DNA of 64,000 bases from NCBI GenBank assembly GCA_905250125.1, contig CAJNOL010000015.1:86291-150290 (forward strand), read 5' to 3'. Below are positions 13,467-25,140 of the stretch, one piece after another. Origin of the DNA: Rotaria sordida. Lineage: Eukaryota; Rotifera; Eurotatoria; Philodinida; Philodinidae. Both the position numbers and the translations under genes were made by a program. The notes under the pieces are model-generated. The model saw nothing but the letters and a program-made list of their open reading frames with translations. It was not told the DNA's origin and made no database searches. Numbering within the stretch: the first letter of the stretch is position 1; every line of letters begins with the position of its first letter.

Positions 13467-16400
13467 TTATGTTTGAACATTGCCGTAAGTGCCTGGTTGA
13501 GCACGATAATATTCTGGAAATGTACGTAATTGTATATATGAAAAAGCATATGCCTTAGCGCCTGTATTAGCAAGTGCATTTTCAATTGATGTACCATTAC
13601 GTCGAAATTGATTAAGTACATCTTGTAAATCATGTTGATCAATATTATGATTATTTACAAGTAATTGTCCTTGTTCTAATGTAAAACTCATTGATGTACG
13701 ATCTTTAGCACTTTTACAACCAGTGACTCGTATTCCATATGCTCGACGACAAATCTAAATTGAAATAAAGAAAATTATCAAACATGTCAAAAAGTATATC
13801 ATACTTTTTCAGCAAGTGGAAAAATATCAACATTTTTTGGTTTATTCAAATAGATTGTATGTTCAAGTAATTTCATTAAATCAGGTATGTCATCTTAAGA
13901 ACAAATACAAAATATTCATATGCTTTTTTTCTAGTCTCATACTAATACATTGTTCAAGTATGGAAAAAAAGAAGTACCTGGTAAATTATCGACACTTTTA
14001 TTAATATAGGCTTTTAGTTTGGCTAAATTGTTATAATTGAGGTCATTTTCAACCTGTGTTGAGCTGAAGAAATGTAACCTTAAAGAACAATTCAATTATT
14101 TTTGTTTTTATTTTCTTTTTTATTTCTTTCTATTACTAACGCCTTCATTCGCGCAATTGATGCTCGATGATCAATACCTATATTGAATACGATTGGCACA
14201 ATACGAATCGATGCACCATCTTTCAATTTTTGTGGTAATTGAGCAAACATATGAGCCGGTAATGGTATCACAACTTTACAATAAAATCTTGTACCGAAAA
14301 ATCGAGGTTGAAGTAAATTATTATTTTTAGTTGCAGGTACAAAACGTACATGAACATTTTCTAATGCATGAATTGCTTCAACAGAATCTTCAAGCATACC
14401 CAATTCATCAGCATCACATGTAAGAAGATATTCGAAAGAGATTAACATTCCTGCAATGAATAAAATAAAGAATGCACAAAAAAAAAATTGAGAGAATAAA
14501 ATAAAATTGAAATTTTCATTATCTGTCTTTCTCCTCTATTTATAACTTATCAACTTCAATTATCTTTAGTTAATATTGAATTTTATTCCATAAACAAACT
14601 ATCCAAATATTTATGAAAAAAAAAATGATCATGTCATTAATTGTATCAATCGCATCGGCGGTATTACGGATCTATTTTTAGTAGAAATATTAATTGGTTT
14701 TTTTGTGGTTGTTGCTTTCGGTAAAACAACAACTCGAGATGATCGTAATTCTGGTTGCATAGGAAAAGTAAGGTATACTGTAGGTGGGGGTACAAGAACA
14801 ATAGCTGGCCGAGGATAGTTGCTCATTGGAATTCTTTTCGAATTGTCTGTTGCAAATCTATTATCTGCTTTAAGCTTTTTCGAAGATGTCTTTATTGTTG
14901 TTGGATTTATTCGCTTGTTTGGTGATGATTTCAATGATGAAGCTAATGAAACCGATATAACTGATGACTCCGATGCTTCATTCTTTGTATTTTGATTAGA
15001 TTTTAGTCGTCGATGAACACGTTTTGATGATACTCTTTGATCAAGTGAGTGATCACATGTTTTAGGTCTTGAAAGTCGAATAGCAGTTTCCATAGTAAAT
15101 GTTGTGATTGGACTACGAGGATATTGACGTGTTGTAGGTAGACTTTCGGGTATAATTTTTGGTTTAATCTTAGTTGTTAATCGAACCTTTGGTTGGTTAA
15201 GATTCTGAATTGAAGTCGATATTACTGATTGAGAGGTACTTGTTTTGCCTATTACTGGTCTTGTTGTTAATGTTGACGTGCGTGGAGGTGGAGCTGATTC
15301 TGTTGTTGCCAAAGAACTTCTTGATGGAACACGATTATAAAATGAATTAGTATCATTTGATGAATAACTTGGTGGTCGATTATGAGTTCGACTTTTTGTT
15401 ATACGTCGATTAAAATCTTCTACATTTCCGAATGATCCTGTTTGATCAAAATTTTCTGTTGATGTCGTTAATAAACTTTCAGCAGTTTTTCGTTGTTCTT
15501 CTTCATCACGTGTAACATCACGTAAGGGATTTTCAATATCAGTAATATTTTTCTCAAAATCTGATATAAAACTAGCATGATGTTGTGATAATTCATCAAA
15601 ACGATTGAGAAGGCCATCAATCGAGCGCAAAACAGGAATCATAATTATAGGTGTGCGCGTGTGTGCGTGTGTTCGCAAAAATACAGAAGAAGAAAAAAAA
15701 ATCAAGTGTTGAAGATCAAATAAAAAAGAATGAGAATGTTTGGTGTTTTTTTGTTGCAAAATGCATTTAAATAAAAACATAATACATATTCTATCATTTA
15801 CATTTTTCTCGCATGCCTATGTACTCACCATTGTTTATGTAAAGTTGCCATGCTTGATCACTTATTTTAACAGATGATAGAAGAACAGTGATTGAGAATA
15901 TAAGACAAGTTAACTATACAAATAAAAAAAATATGACAATAACAATGTTTATAAAAGAAAATAATTTTCAAGATTAAATAAATATATATTTACCGCCTGA
16001 GAAAAAGCAATATCAAAACGTTCACGATAAACTTGAGAATAACGTTCAATTTCCATACTTTCTTTAAATATATATCGCATTATATGTTTACATGTATGAC
16101 GTTCAAGTTCATCAGCAATAGATTTTAAATAATTTAATTGTGTCATTCCAAATGTTTGTTCATCTTTCTTCATTGATTCTTTGATTTCTTCTAAAAGTTT
16201 TTTTGCTTTGTCATGTATAGTATCCTAAGAAAAAAGAAAAGTTTTGTTTATTTCTTGTTTTTTTTTTTTTGTTTTAAAACGATATTATTCATATACATAC
16301 TTGTGATGCAGATACTTCTTCAGCAGATACTTTTGATACCAATGGATTAACAACTATTCGTGATGATGAACTAGCTATTTTATCAAGATCTTTGCTTGAA

Positions 16401-19176
16401 TATTCAAGTAAAGAGACAACCTACGAAAACATTATTTTATTAATTTTTTGACTAAAATTTCTTATTTATTAGATGAAAATATTTTATAAATATTAAAGTA
16501 CTTTTTAGAGAAAATTCAAGTAGTTAAAAAAGAAAATAAATAACACTTAAAAATCAAATGAAGTGACACATTCGAGTGATCCACTCGTTTATTGCACGGT
16601 ATGAGCCAAATATTCACTAAAATATATTTATTAATCATCACCAAGTCGACTTTGTTCTTCAATGAAATCTCAGTTTTTAACAAAAAATACATTAGCAAAT
16701 TTTTATTCAAAATTTGATACGGAAAAAAGACTTAATCGAATTGCCTTCTTGGTATAATAGAATGAGCCAAAAAGCAATAGAACACTTCTAAATTCAGCTT
16801 CAAAGGCATTTAAAAAATACATTTTATACTAAATAATCTTTGCAAATACATTAAGAAAAGGTATGTTTTGGACAGTCAAATCTAGTTTTGTTATTCTTGT
16901 GTTGCTTAACTGAAAAAAAAATAATCATAAATATTTCTTCTATAGCTTGAAAGTCGATATTACACGATGAAGAATTTTTTGTGAACAAAAGAAATTTGTG
17001 TGAAATATAAAGTCAAATTTTTCTGAAACAAGAAATTCTTCATTCGAATCTCAGAGTTCGACATCGGTCGCTCGACTCAAACATTATTCCTTTTCGCAAG
17101 GAAGATCTTCTATGTAAGAAAACGGAAAACATCTGATTTTGATTGATTTTTTTCTAACTAAAACAAAACAATTAAAATGGTATTAGTTGAATACGATAAA
17201 AATCTGATTTTTCAACTTTGAACATAGATTTTATTTGATTTTAAGCTTTATTAATCGATTTAAAAAAAAAAGGATTCAATCGATAAATCTCTATTAATCG
17301 ATTAAAAAAGACTATAATCAACTGAAGTCTATCTTTAAAATGAAAAAAATCAGGTTTCAATCACAATTAAATAGCGCTATTTCGATCGATTTCATTCTGA
17401 TTTTTTGTCAAAATTTCAAAAACGGATTTTGCACCTCGCAACTGGTAACAATCAGGAATCTTTATTATATGAACATTTTGGAAGTTTTATTTAGCTAATA
17501 TATTAGAAGCAGAGAATTTATTCAGTTCAATGACATTCCTCATCTACACATAAGGTCGAGTACCCTATCAATTGCATTAAGTGACATAAGTTTTTCTCAA
17601 GTGAAACAGGATGAACTAGGTACTAAAACTAATAACGTAACTCAAAATAGTAATGGATCTAACTCTTTGAAATTAATCAGCGAGTATTGTACTCGTGAAA
17701 GCTGATGTTAATAGATAATAATCTTTAGGAAGTTGGAGTAGACGCGAACACATCTTGATCTCTCGATTCAATAAATAATTCGATCTACCTCTCTCATGCT
17801 GTTTTTATTTTTCAAGTATTAAAATTGTCCGACCTTATTTAGCTCGCGATCAGTATGACAATAAACTCTTTACAATGCTCTAATAAATGACTGCAGTGAT
17901 TATAGGAGTCCATCGTTTAGAAATCCTTTTTGTAAAAGAAATATACTTTTAATAGTGCCATTCTAGGTTGGTCTTGGCGATGCCAAGCCGGACCGGCTTA
18001 TTAAATAAGGAGACAATTTCGAAGCCTGGCTTGAATTGGCTTAAAATCCGGGCACAAAAGCATTCGAAGAAAATTTATTGGACTTGTTATTTATGTTTCA
18101 TGATATGTTTTTCTGTTAGATTTAATCTTATCGTAAAACTTACAGCTTGAATAACTCTTTGAAGAGATAATTTAAGTACAGAATGTTCTATATGTGTTGA
18201 TGGACTTTCAATAATTTTTGTTAAATGATCAAGTGCATCATCAATATCACTATTCAGAATGAGAACATCTTGTAATTTTTCTTGTAAATAACATAAACGT
18301 TCATTTGTTTCACGTTCATTAGCTTTTATTCGTGCAAGACCACCATGAGTAAAACGAGAATGATGTACAGCAGGTGCACCTAATGTAACCGTATTATAAA
18401 TTGATCCTAAAAAATTATTCAATCAATATACAGAAACAAGATTCTTTGTTTTTTTTTTCGATCATATACTTTGTGAAGGATCATCTCCACTACTAACTAA
18501 TAATTGTTGTAAATGTAAATTCATTGGTACATGAGCAATTTCAGGTTGCATTCGTTCAACAGAACGTCGAAATAAACGTCCTACAAATACAGATGATTGT
18601 GAAGAAAAAAAACTGAATATGAATAGCTTAAATATTACCACCACATGCACTTTCATGAGTTTGAACAGCTCCAATCAATTCTGAATAATGTTGAATAAAA
18701 TTTTTATAAATACGTATACAATTAAGTCGATGAACTTCTTCACTACCACTTAACTAAATATTTAAATAGAGTAGTACAATAATTTGAAATGTAAAACAAA
18801 ACACCAACCGGTCCTAATTCTTCAGCAAATTGAATAAATCTTCCTGCACGTTTCAAATAAAATTGGCTAATAATCAAATGAAAAAAAAATAGTAAAAATA
18901 TAACATACATATAATGTTTCCTTACAGATAACAAATCGGTGTAGAAAAATTACCAACATATTCTGACATAAGTTGAACAACATTTAGGGTTTTTTCATGA
19001 TCTTTTGTTCGAAATTCAAAATGTCGTGCTAAAAAATTACTTGCTATTTGTTGTAAATTGATCTTTTCATTATCAACAAATGATATCATCGATGGTGGTA
19101 TAACTGCAGCCGGATTTATACTATTAGCTGTAGAATCAACTGCTCTATCAACGAGACTATTGACCAATGAAGCCAT
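13467..19176 (-). CDS. INPP4: Inositol polyphosphate 4-phosphatase (INPP4 family), no C2 domain
   Basis: Twelve exons: 19176..18926, 18866..18809, 18753..18639, 18580..18470, 18406..18144, 16420..16301, 16224..15994, 15913..15829, 14450..14137, 14053..13978, 13893..13805, 13754..13467. Phases agree throughout and give 666 aa. The catalytic CX5R signature CKSAKDRT is at residues 584-591. Other INPP4 hallmarks are [36 protein letters not shown], and the end [21 protein letters not shown]. The family removes the 4-phosphate from PI(3,4)P2 at membranes, limiting PI3K/Akt signalling. Vertebrate enzymes are over 900 aa with an N-terminal C2 domain; here nothing upstream of ATG 19176 resembles one. 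An acceptor-like TTGTAG abuts the ATG, suggesting a trans-splice site. Intron 5 (16421-18143) is 1.7 kb and intron 8 carries another gene. Confidence 0.93.
14629..15642 (-). CDS. Intronless gene nested in INPP4 intron 8, unknown function
   Basis: A 337 aa single-exon frame lies wholly inside INPP4 intron 8 (15828..14451), on the same strand. I chose ATG 15642 ([15 protein letters not shown]): the 46 codons upstream are low-complexity (TC/CA-rich) and look untranslated. Residues 5-60 are likely helical ([20 protein letters not shown]). The rest is Ser/Thr/Arg/Lys-rich and probably disordered, with repeated TTRP/TTK and PRSP motifs and a net basic charge. No domain is recognised. An AATAAA on the minus strand near 14588 could be its own polyadenylation signal, which favours a real independent gene over intron noise. 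Its length and codon use resemble the neighbouring genes. Function cannot be assigned; a cytoskeletal or scaffold role is one guess only. Confidence 0.6.
   Translation of the reverse strand: MIPVLRSIDGLLNRFDELSQHHASFISDFEKNITDIENPLRDVTRDEEEQRKTAESLLTTSTENFDQTGSFGNVEDFNRRITKSRTHNRPPSYSSNDTNSFYNRVPSRSSLATTESAPPPRTSTLTTRPVIGKTSTSQSVISTSIQNLNQPKVRLTTKIKPKIIPESLPTTRQYPRSPITTFTMETAIRLSRPKTCDHSLDQRVSSKRVHRRLKSNQNTKNEASESSVISVSLASSLKSSPNKRINPTTIKTSSKKLKADNRFATDNSKRIPMSNYPRPAIVLVPPPTVYLTFPMQPELRSSRVVVLPKATTTKKPINISTKNRSVIPPMRLIQLMT
16421..18143 (-). other. Large INPP4 intron 5
   Basis: This 1.7 kb intron holds an AT-rich stretch at about 17150-17420 where AATCGAT-type words recur, and a GC-richer patch near 17965-18010 (GCCAAGCCGGACCGGC). 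No coding region is supported; the open frames here do not resemble proteins. It is far longer than the typical ~50 bp introns and probably carries decayed insertions. Confidence 0.4.
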
Positions 19177-19802
19177 CTACAATAATCAATAATAAAAGTC
19201 TACTCTATTATAAAATTATCTATTCTGAATACATACATTTAGCACGATCAGTTTATTTTTCAAAATAAATCGATAGTGGAACATATAATTCACATCTAGG
19301 TACAAAAAGATAGATAAAAGTTATTGACCTTGTTATCATAATGGCTCACCTTGCTATAAAAAATAACTGGATTATAAAAATCCAATGATAAGATATCAAA
19401 AAAAAAAAAAAAAGAAAAAAAAACATAGTGTGCGTTTTTTTTTTGTTCGTTATATTGCATTTTTTTTCAAATAGTTTATTTGTTCCGAGAAAAGAATAAA
19501 AATGAAGAGAATCAACGACTACAAAACAACAATAATAACACAGAAAACAAAACAATAAATAACCTACTATCGAGTATTTTTCTAGGCTTCATATATTACT
19601 TTTTCTTTTTCTTCTCTTATGAGTAATAAAACAACAATTATAGAAATACGATAATAATATATCATCCCTCGTTGGTTTTTTATCTCTTATATAAATAAAG
19701 ATCGGACAAGAAAACAAAACAAATAGAAATAAAAACAAAATCTTTGTCTCTTTTTTTTTCACAGAAACACATACATCCACAAACACAAAGATTTATATTT
19801 AT
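19177..19802. other. Spacer between SSR1 and INPP4 (both minus strand)
   Basis: This AT-rich spacer holds the SSR1 3' UTR and the INPP4 5' region. SSR1's stop codon overlaps an AATAAA-type signal (minus strand, about 19798-19806). Poly-A and poly-T runs around 19395-19450 produce spurious open frames. No gene is supported. Confidence 0.5.
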
Positions 19803-21628
19803 TTATTCATCATTTTCACTTGATACAGCTCCTGTACTAGTTGCATCACTATTTGTTTGTCGAGATTTTCGTTGACTTGGACTTTTTCGTGGTGAACGAT
19901 CTAGACAATAAAAAAAATTACAAAATACATTTCTATTTTTTTTCTGTATGACCTACTTTGAATAAGATGATGTTTTGGAATCCAATCGACATCATAACTA
20001 CCTTTAGCTTGTGGATTACCAAGAAAATTTTGTGAACCTTGTTTACCACCGGCTCGTTTCATACGATTTGAAAGTAAATATTGATAAGCCAAAAATCCTA
20101 ATAAAACTAAAATTGCACCAAGAAATACATAGAGAAAGAATCTAAATTAAAAAAAATTCTTTTTATGTTTGTTTTATTAAAACATCGTTTTTTGAATTCT
20201 TACGTTTCTCCATCAAATCCTTCATCAGCATCGGTTAAATTAATTGTTTGATTGAAAACTACATTTTGAAAACGTTTTCCTTCCTAAAAAAAATTCTAGT
20301 ACAAAAAAGAAAAGAAAAAAAATTTTTTTTTTTCGTTGCATACACTATTTCGATAATTAACTAAAACAACTAAACCCATTGGTCGTCCATTAAATGTTTC
20401 ACTTGGCATAAATAAATATTCAAATGTTGATTCTAAACTAGGTTCAAGAACTTTGTCCGATCGTAATAAAGTAAAATTTTGAATATAATAACTATAATCT
20501 TGCGGATAACGTAATGAACCATCAATCGATTCAATAATAAAATTTTGTGTACCATTATTACGTGTACCAACAAGTAGACGAGTTAATTTACCGGCAATTA
20601 ATTCTAAAATGAATTCAATTGTAGAGTTTTATTTATTTTCTTTTTTTCTTCTAGATTTAAAAACAAACCATTTGCTTTTGCTGGTTGAATAAAAACATAA
20701 ACTGTTTGAAAGTCTGGTGATGATGGTATACGATTTGGATCTTCATCTTCTTTTCCTTCCTTAAAAAAAAATAATTTCAAGCAAATATATTTGGCATTTT
20801 ACGAGAGAAGGTTTGCAAGTGATAAATCGCTTTTAAGTTGAGACTATACTCAATAGATAGAGCTTAGTCAGTAGGTAAGTACTCGAGAGTGACTTAAGCT
20901 GTTGAATCTTTGTTAGTGAGATATTTAATTTTAAGTAGAATTTTCTTGCAGGGTCTCAGCTTTCAAGTTAAATCATAGTTTTAAATTTTGCTTTGAGACT
21001 TTTCCCACATGATAGCTTCGATTAGACTAACTATTAGAAAAAATTTCACTCATGGTAAAACGTCTATATTTTGAAAAATTCAATATCTCGGAAACACTTT
21101 GTCAAAGAATGATAACGTTTTTTCTACAAGCTACTCTAATTGGAGCCATTCTGTGAGCAAAGTTTCAGGTCGACATTCAAAAGTATGATTATGCTTGAAA
21201 ACTGAAGTTCTGCAGAAAAAACCTACTGAAAACTCGATATCTCAGCCACAAAGATCCAATAGCTTGAATCATTCTCGAGTACTTACCTATTTTGACTAGA
21301 CTTTATCTATTGAGTATATTCTCAACTTAAAAGCAACTTATCACTTGACAAGTTTCTCTCGTTAGTTTTCTTTTTTTCATACAAGTATGTCATTTGCTGG
21401 TGTTATTATTTCATCTGAACGTAAAACAGGTTCTTGTTCTTGTTCTTCTTCTTCGACTTCTACATCACCTTCAACTTGATCTTCTGTACCATAAACGACT
21501 AGAATGCATAAAATTAATCTTTTCTTTTCAAAAAAAATTTCATGATTTGTATTAGGTTTTTTACCTGTAGTAGAAAAAAATAGTAAACCAAAAATTGTTA
21601 GAAATGAAAATAATCGAATTATATTCAT
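19803..21628 (-). CDS. SSR1: Translocon-associated protein subunit alpha (TRAP-alpha)
   Basis: Seven exons: 21628..21565, 21498..21383, 20759..20669, 20603..20344, 20283..20204, 20141..19957, 19900..19803, all phases consistent, giving 297 aa (human is about 286). The order is a signal peptide (residues 1-21), an acidic stretch (VEVEEEEQEQEP), a lumenal domain with the conserved ESIDGSLRYPQDYSYYIQNFT and NGRPMGLVVLVNY blocks, a membrane helix at about 205-228, and a short basic cytosolic tail with the conserved DVDWIPKHH-type motif. TRAP sits beside the Sec61 channel in the ER and helps translocate some nascent chains. Intron 2 (20760-21382) is enlarged by an inverted-repeat element. It is divergent from NELFE, with 384 bp between the two start codons. 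Confidence 0.95.
20801..21362. mobile_element. MITE-like element with ~88 bp terminal inverted repeats
   Basis: The segment 20801-20890 is repeated in inverted orientation at 21274-21362. Both begin ACGAGAGAA and share CAAGTGATAA, GCTTTTAAGTTGAGA, ATACTCAATAGATA and GGTAAGTACTCGAGA with scattered mismatches. The interior (~380 bp) has no coding region. It lies within SSR1 intron 2, which is otherwise only about 60 bp, so the insertion explains the intron length. Target-site duplication is not clear. The family cannot be named. Confidence 0.8.
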
Positions 21629-22012
21629 ATTTAATGTTAATATTATGTAGAAGTTATAGAAATTATCAGCTACGACGAAAAACAATATTCAGGATTTTAC
21701 CAATGAACACGCAAACTTTTTTCTATAACCAATAAAAATCAACTATATATATGACATAGATCACTTTTCTTGAAAAAAAAGAAAAAAAAGAAAAACAAAA
21801 CTTATAAATTAAAAAAATAAATTTTTCTTTCAAAATAATTTCTTTTAATTTTTCTTTTCTCATTTTATTTTATTCCTGACATCTTTATTATTGTTTTTGA
21901 TTAAAAAAACAACTTAAACAATGGCGATTTGCTGTTCTTATTGGTTAATTAATATATAAACTATTAATCGGTCGTCCATCATATTTTTTTTTTGCTCAAT
22001 CAAAAAACTAAT
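21629..22012. promoter_or_regulatory. Divergent promoter region between SSR1 and NELFE
   Basis: This AT-rich interval of 384 bp separates the divergent start codons of SSR1 (-) and the NELF-E-like gene (+), so it must hold both transcription starts. I see no AG acceptor directly ahead of the NELFE ATG, unlike the downstream genes, as expected of the first gene in a co-transcribed row. No specific box is called. Confidence 0.5.
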
Positions 22013-22528
22013 ATGTCGACGCTGTGTCGTTTTGTTTTACCAACAACATTATCAACAATTGAAGAAGCATGTGTAGCTGAATTTAATGAATATAAAAAAC
22101 GTATGAAAGAAATTTCACATAATAAATCATCAAATAAACGTTTTACAACAACAACTGGAGGAATAACAACAAATTTAACAAATACTCATGATTCATCTCA
22201 TCATCAAAAAGATCCCATACGAAATCCTGAACAAGCTAAAGAAGTAGCTAAAAAACTTGTACAAAGTGGTGCTATTAAAGTTCAAGCACAAGGTAAGGAT
22301 CATGGATTTAAACGTGCAACATCATCAAATGCTGGTCAAGAACGTTTGGTTAAAAAAATGAGTTTAACACCAAATACACCATCATCATCACAATCAATAT
22401 CAAATCAAACTAATCCATTTCAATCGATTCCATTTGTTAGTCCAAATTCTACACCGAAATTTGTAAATACGAATTCTCATGAAAACAAACGACTTGTTGT
22501 TAATTATGATGATACAGACAATTACTAG
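22013..22528 (+). CDS. NELFE: NELF-E-like negative elongation factor subunit lacking the RRM
   Basis: An intronless frame of 171 aa. ATG 22013 (MSTLCRFVLP) is chosen over an upstream in-frame TTG. It matches three parts of metazoan NELF-E. The N-terminal block is VLPTTLSTIEEACVAEFNEY, the family's LPPGLSEEEEALQKKF-type segment. The central block is EQAKEVAKKLVQSGAIKVQA followed by GFKRATSS. The extreme C-terminus is NKRLVVNYDDTDNY, like the KRTQIVYSDDVY-type end. NELF holds Pol II in promoter-proximal pause with DSIF. Human NELF-E is 380 aa with an RD repeat and an RNA-binding RRM between the central block and the C-terminus; here that interval is about 60 Ser/Asn/Pro-rich residues with no RRM. 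Its stop lies only 79 bp from the PSMA6 ATG. The identification rests on remembered motifs. Confidence 0.75.
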   Translation: MSTLCRFVLPTTLSTIEEACVAEFNEYKKRMKEISHNKSSNKRFTTTTGGITTNLTNTHDSSHHQKDPIRNPEQAKEVAKKLVQSGAIKVQAQGKDHGFKRATSSNAGQERLVKKMSLTPNTPSSSQSISNQTNPFQSIPFVSPNSTPKFVNTNSHENKRLVVNYDDTDNY

Positions 22529-22607
22529 TGATTTTGTTCTTTTTGCTTTATATATGTAAATATATTTCTAGATTGAAAGAAAAAAAAAATAATTTTTTTA
22601 TCTCGAA

Positions 22608-24964
22608 ATGAGTCGAACAGCTTCAGCCGGTTTCGATCGTGATATAACTATCTTTTCACCAGAAGGTCGACTTTATCAAGTTGGTTAGTATTTCTTTTTT
22701 CTTTTTGTTTTGAAGAAAAATTTCTTTCGATAAATTAAATAATTTATTTTATATTTATAGAATATGCTTTTAAAGCAATTAATCAAGGTGGTTTAACAAC
22801 GGTAGCTATTCGTGGTACAGATTGTGTTGTTGCTATTGCTCAAAAAAAGATTCCAGTGAGTATTCTTTGCCCAAAAAAAAAAATAAATTGAAAAGAAAAA
22901 TTTGTTAAATTTTGAATGTATCAAGGGATATTTCGTAAATCTCATCAAATAAGATGGAACAACTAATTTCTTTTATTAAATATCATGCTATGGGACTAAA
23001 TAGATCGAACTGTCCCATGAGACATTCGTTTTTTTGGATCATTGTCTCCAATGCTTGTCAAAGATGTGGGTGACAATAAAAATTCTTTTTCACAAACATT
23101 TCCTCCTAATAAAAAATTAGTTTATGTGTGTCACAAAATGTGCCGGATAGAACAAGGGTAAGACAATTTTTCTTAATGAGAGTACAGAATACGAAAAAAA
23201 AAGCTTACACTACACATGTCTAATGTGAGTTTCAGTAGCAAGAATATCTTAGTAAAAATAATAGAAAATAAAATAGATAATCTGATTTCATGCTTTTAAA
23301 AAAGATTATGTCATTGAAGTTTTCTGTGTAAAAGATTGAATGAAATATGCTCTGTAAGAGACGCTAGAAATTCTAGTTTGTCTACTGAACTTGGCAGATA
23401 TACTGGAAAACTAGAGAAGAAGATCAACTGCGCTTTTATCGATAATTGTTTTTAATTTTATTTTAACCTGTTGGTTACAAGGTTTTTGGGAAGATAGCAA
23501 AAGATATTGGTTTGCTCGTAGAAGCGTGGAATTGAATATATGCATCGAAGGAAAACAGGGAATTGCATTAAGCTTCAGCCAACACTATAAAATAAAATAT
23601 TTGTAGACTCGACTAGAGTTGCCCAAAATCTTCGGGAATATTTCGAATAGGTCCATGTGTACTCCTCTGGTTCCATATTATAATGTAGATCTAATAAAAT
23701 TGAACGTCTGGTCTTCTGTATGATTAGAATTTCGACAGTAATCGTAACTTTATGGAGCCATAATGGTTCTAGGATTCTACGTCATCTTATAGATCTCTGT
23801 TGGGTTTAGAGTCCGTCGGGTTCAAAATTTTTGAATTCGGATCTGGGATCAACTTGAAGGGCTCTAGTTGGGTTTCACAGAGTTCCAAATGACTCTGGTA
23901 GAGACAGAGCCAATGATTTCTCATCGATCGCTTAATTCATAATTTCTTGTTTTCTGTTTGATATACGTGTATAGTGATATTAGATAATGATGCTCTGATA
24001 CGAAAATCGTAAGAAAAATAGAGAATATTCTATGGCCGAAGAAATCGAGTAGATTTCTAAAAACTTAACCAATATATATTGTTCTGTAACCAAAGGGTTA
24101 AATAATGTAATATTAAATCTTTCAATCTACTAGGATAAATTACTTGATCCAACATCTGTTACTCATTTACATGCTATTACACCAACTGTTGGATGTTTAA
24201 TGACTGGAATGGTTGGTATGTATTCATGATTGAATATATTTTTTATCTTGAATATAATTATTATTTTAAAATCATATAGCCGATTCTCGATGGCAAGTAC
24301 AACGAGCTCGATATGAAGCAGCATCATGGAAATATAAATATGGTTATGATATTCCTGTTGATGCTATATGTCGTCGTATAGGTGATATTTCACAAGTTTA
24401 TACGCAAGAAGCTGAAATGAGACCACTTGGATGCAGTAAGATTATTAGAATTCGCTTATTTTTTTTTTGTCGAAATACAATATATATCAATAAATATATA
24501 TATATAGGTATGATTTTATTTGGTATGGATGCAGAAAAAGGTCCAATGTTATATAAAACTGATCCAGCTGGATATTTTTGTGGATTTCGTGCAACAAGTG
24601 CTGGTGTAAAACAAACGGAAGCAAATAATTTCTTAGAAAAACGTATTAAGAAAAAATCAGATTTAACTTATGATGAAGCTATTGAAGTAAAGATTTTGAA
24701 ATATATGAAAAGAATCTTAATAATTTATGTTTCGTTTTTTTTTATTTTAGTTGGCTATTTCAACATTAGCTAATGTACTTTCAACTGATTTAAAACCAAG
24801 TGAAATTGAAATTGGTGTTGTTACTAAAGATAATTTTAAATTTCGGTTTGTTCTTTTTTTCTATTTCAATTAATTAATCTAAATAATTTATTTATTTATT
24901 TTTTAGAGTATTGGCAGAAAATGAAGTAGAACAACATTTAACACGTATAGCTGAAAAAGAATAG
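22608..24964 (+). CDS. PSMA6: 20S proteasome subunit alpha type 6 (alpha-1, iota)
   Basis: Seven exons: 22608..22683, 22761..22855, 24134..24215, 24280..24435, 24508..24686, 24751..24845, 24907..24964, phases consistent, giving 246 aa, the same as human PSMA6. It starts [20 protein letters not shown] and carries the alpha-subunit signature [19 protein letters not shown], then [60 protein letters not shown] and [10 protein letters not shown]. It forms part of the outer ring of the 20S core and gates substrate entry; alpha subunits are not catalytic. Intron 2 is 1278 bp, unlike the other introns of about 65-80 bp. An acceptor-like ATTTCTAG lies 37 bp upstream of the ATG, in the short gap after NELFE. 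Confidence 0.98.
22856..24133 (+). other. Enlarged PSMA6 intron 2
   Basis: A 1278 bp intron in a gene whose other introns are about 60-80 bp. No coding region and no clear terminal inverted repeats were found; a GC-richer patch lies around 23790-23910. It is probably a decayed insertion, unidentified. Confidence 0.4.
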
Positions 24965-25140
24965 ACAATATTTGAATTTTTTCAATGATCATAACGTTCA
25001 AGAAAATCCAGAAATTGTTGTTATTTGCCTAGCCTTTTTCTTTTCTTTTGTTTTCTTTTTTTATTATTGTGATGAAATAAAACACCCTTCATTCTATCAA
25101 AATATCTTTCATTTCAGATATTAAAACCGTCATTATATGG

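Noticed and set aside
15643-15780. 46-codon N-terminal extension of the nested gene
   Set aside because: Derived from TTTTCTTC and CACACG simple sequence; the ATG at 15642 gives a more normal protein start.
21274-21300. ACTTACCT resembling the U1 snRNA 5' end
   Set aside because: It is part of the MITE arm; no Sm site or U1 stem-loops follow.
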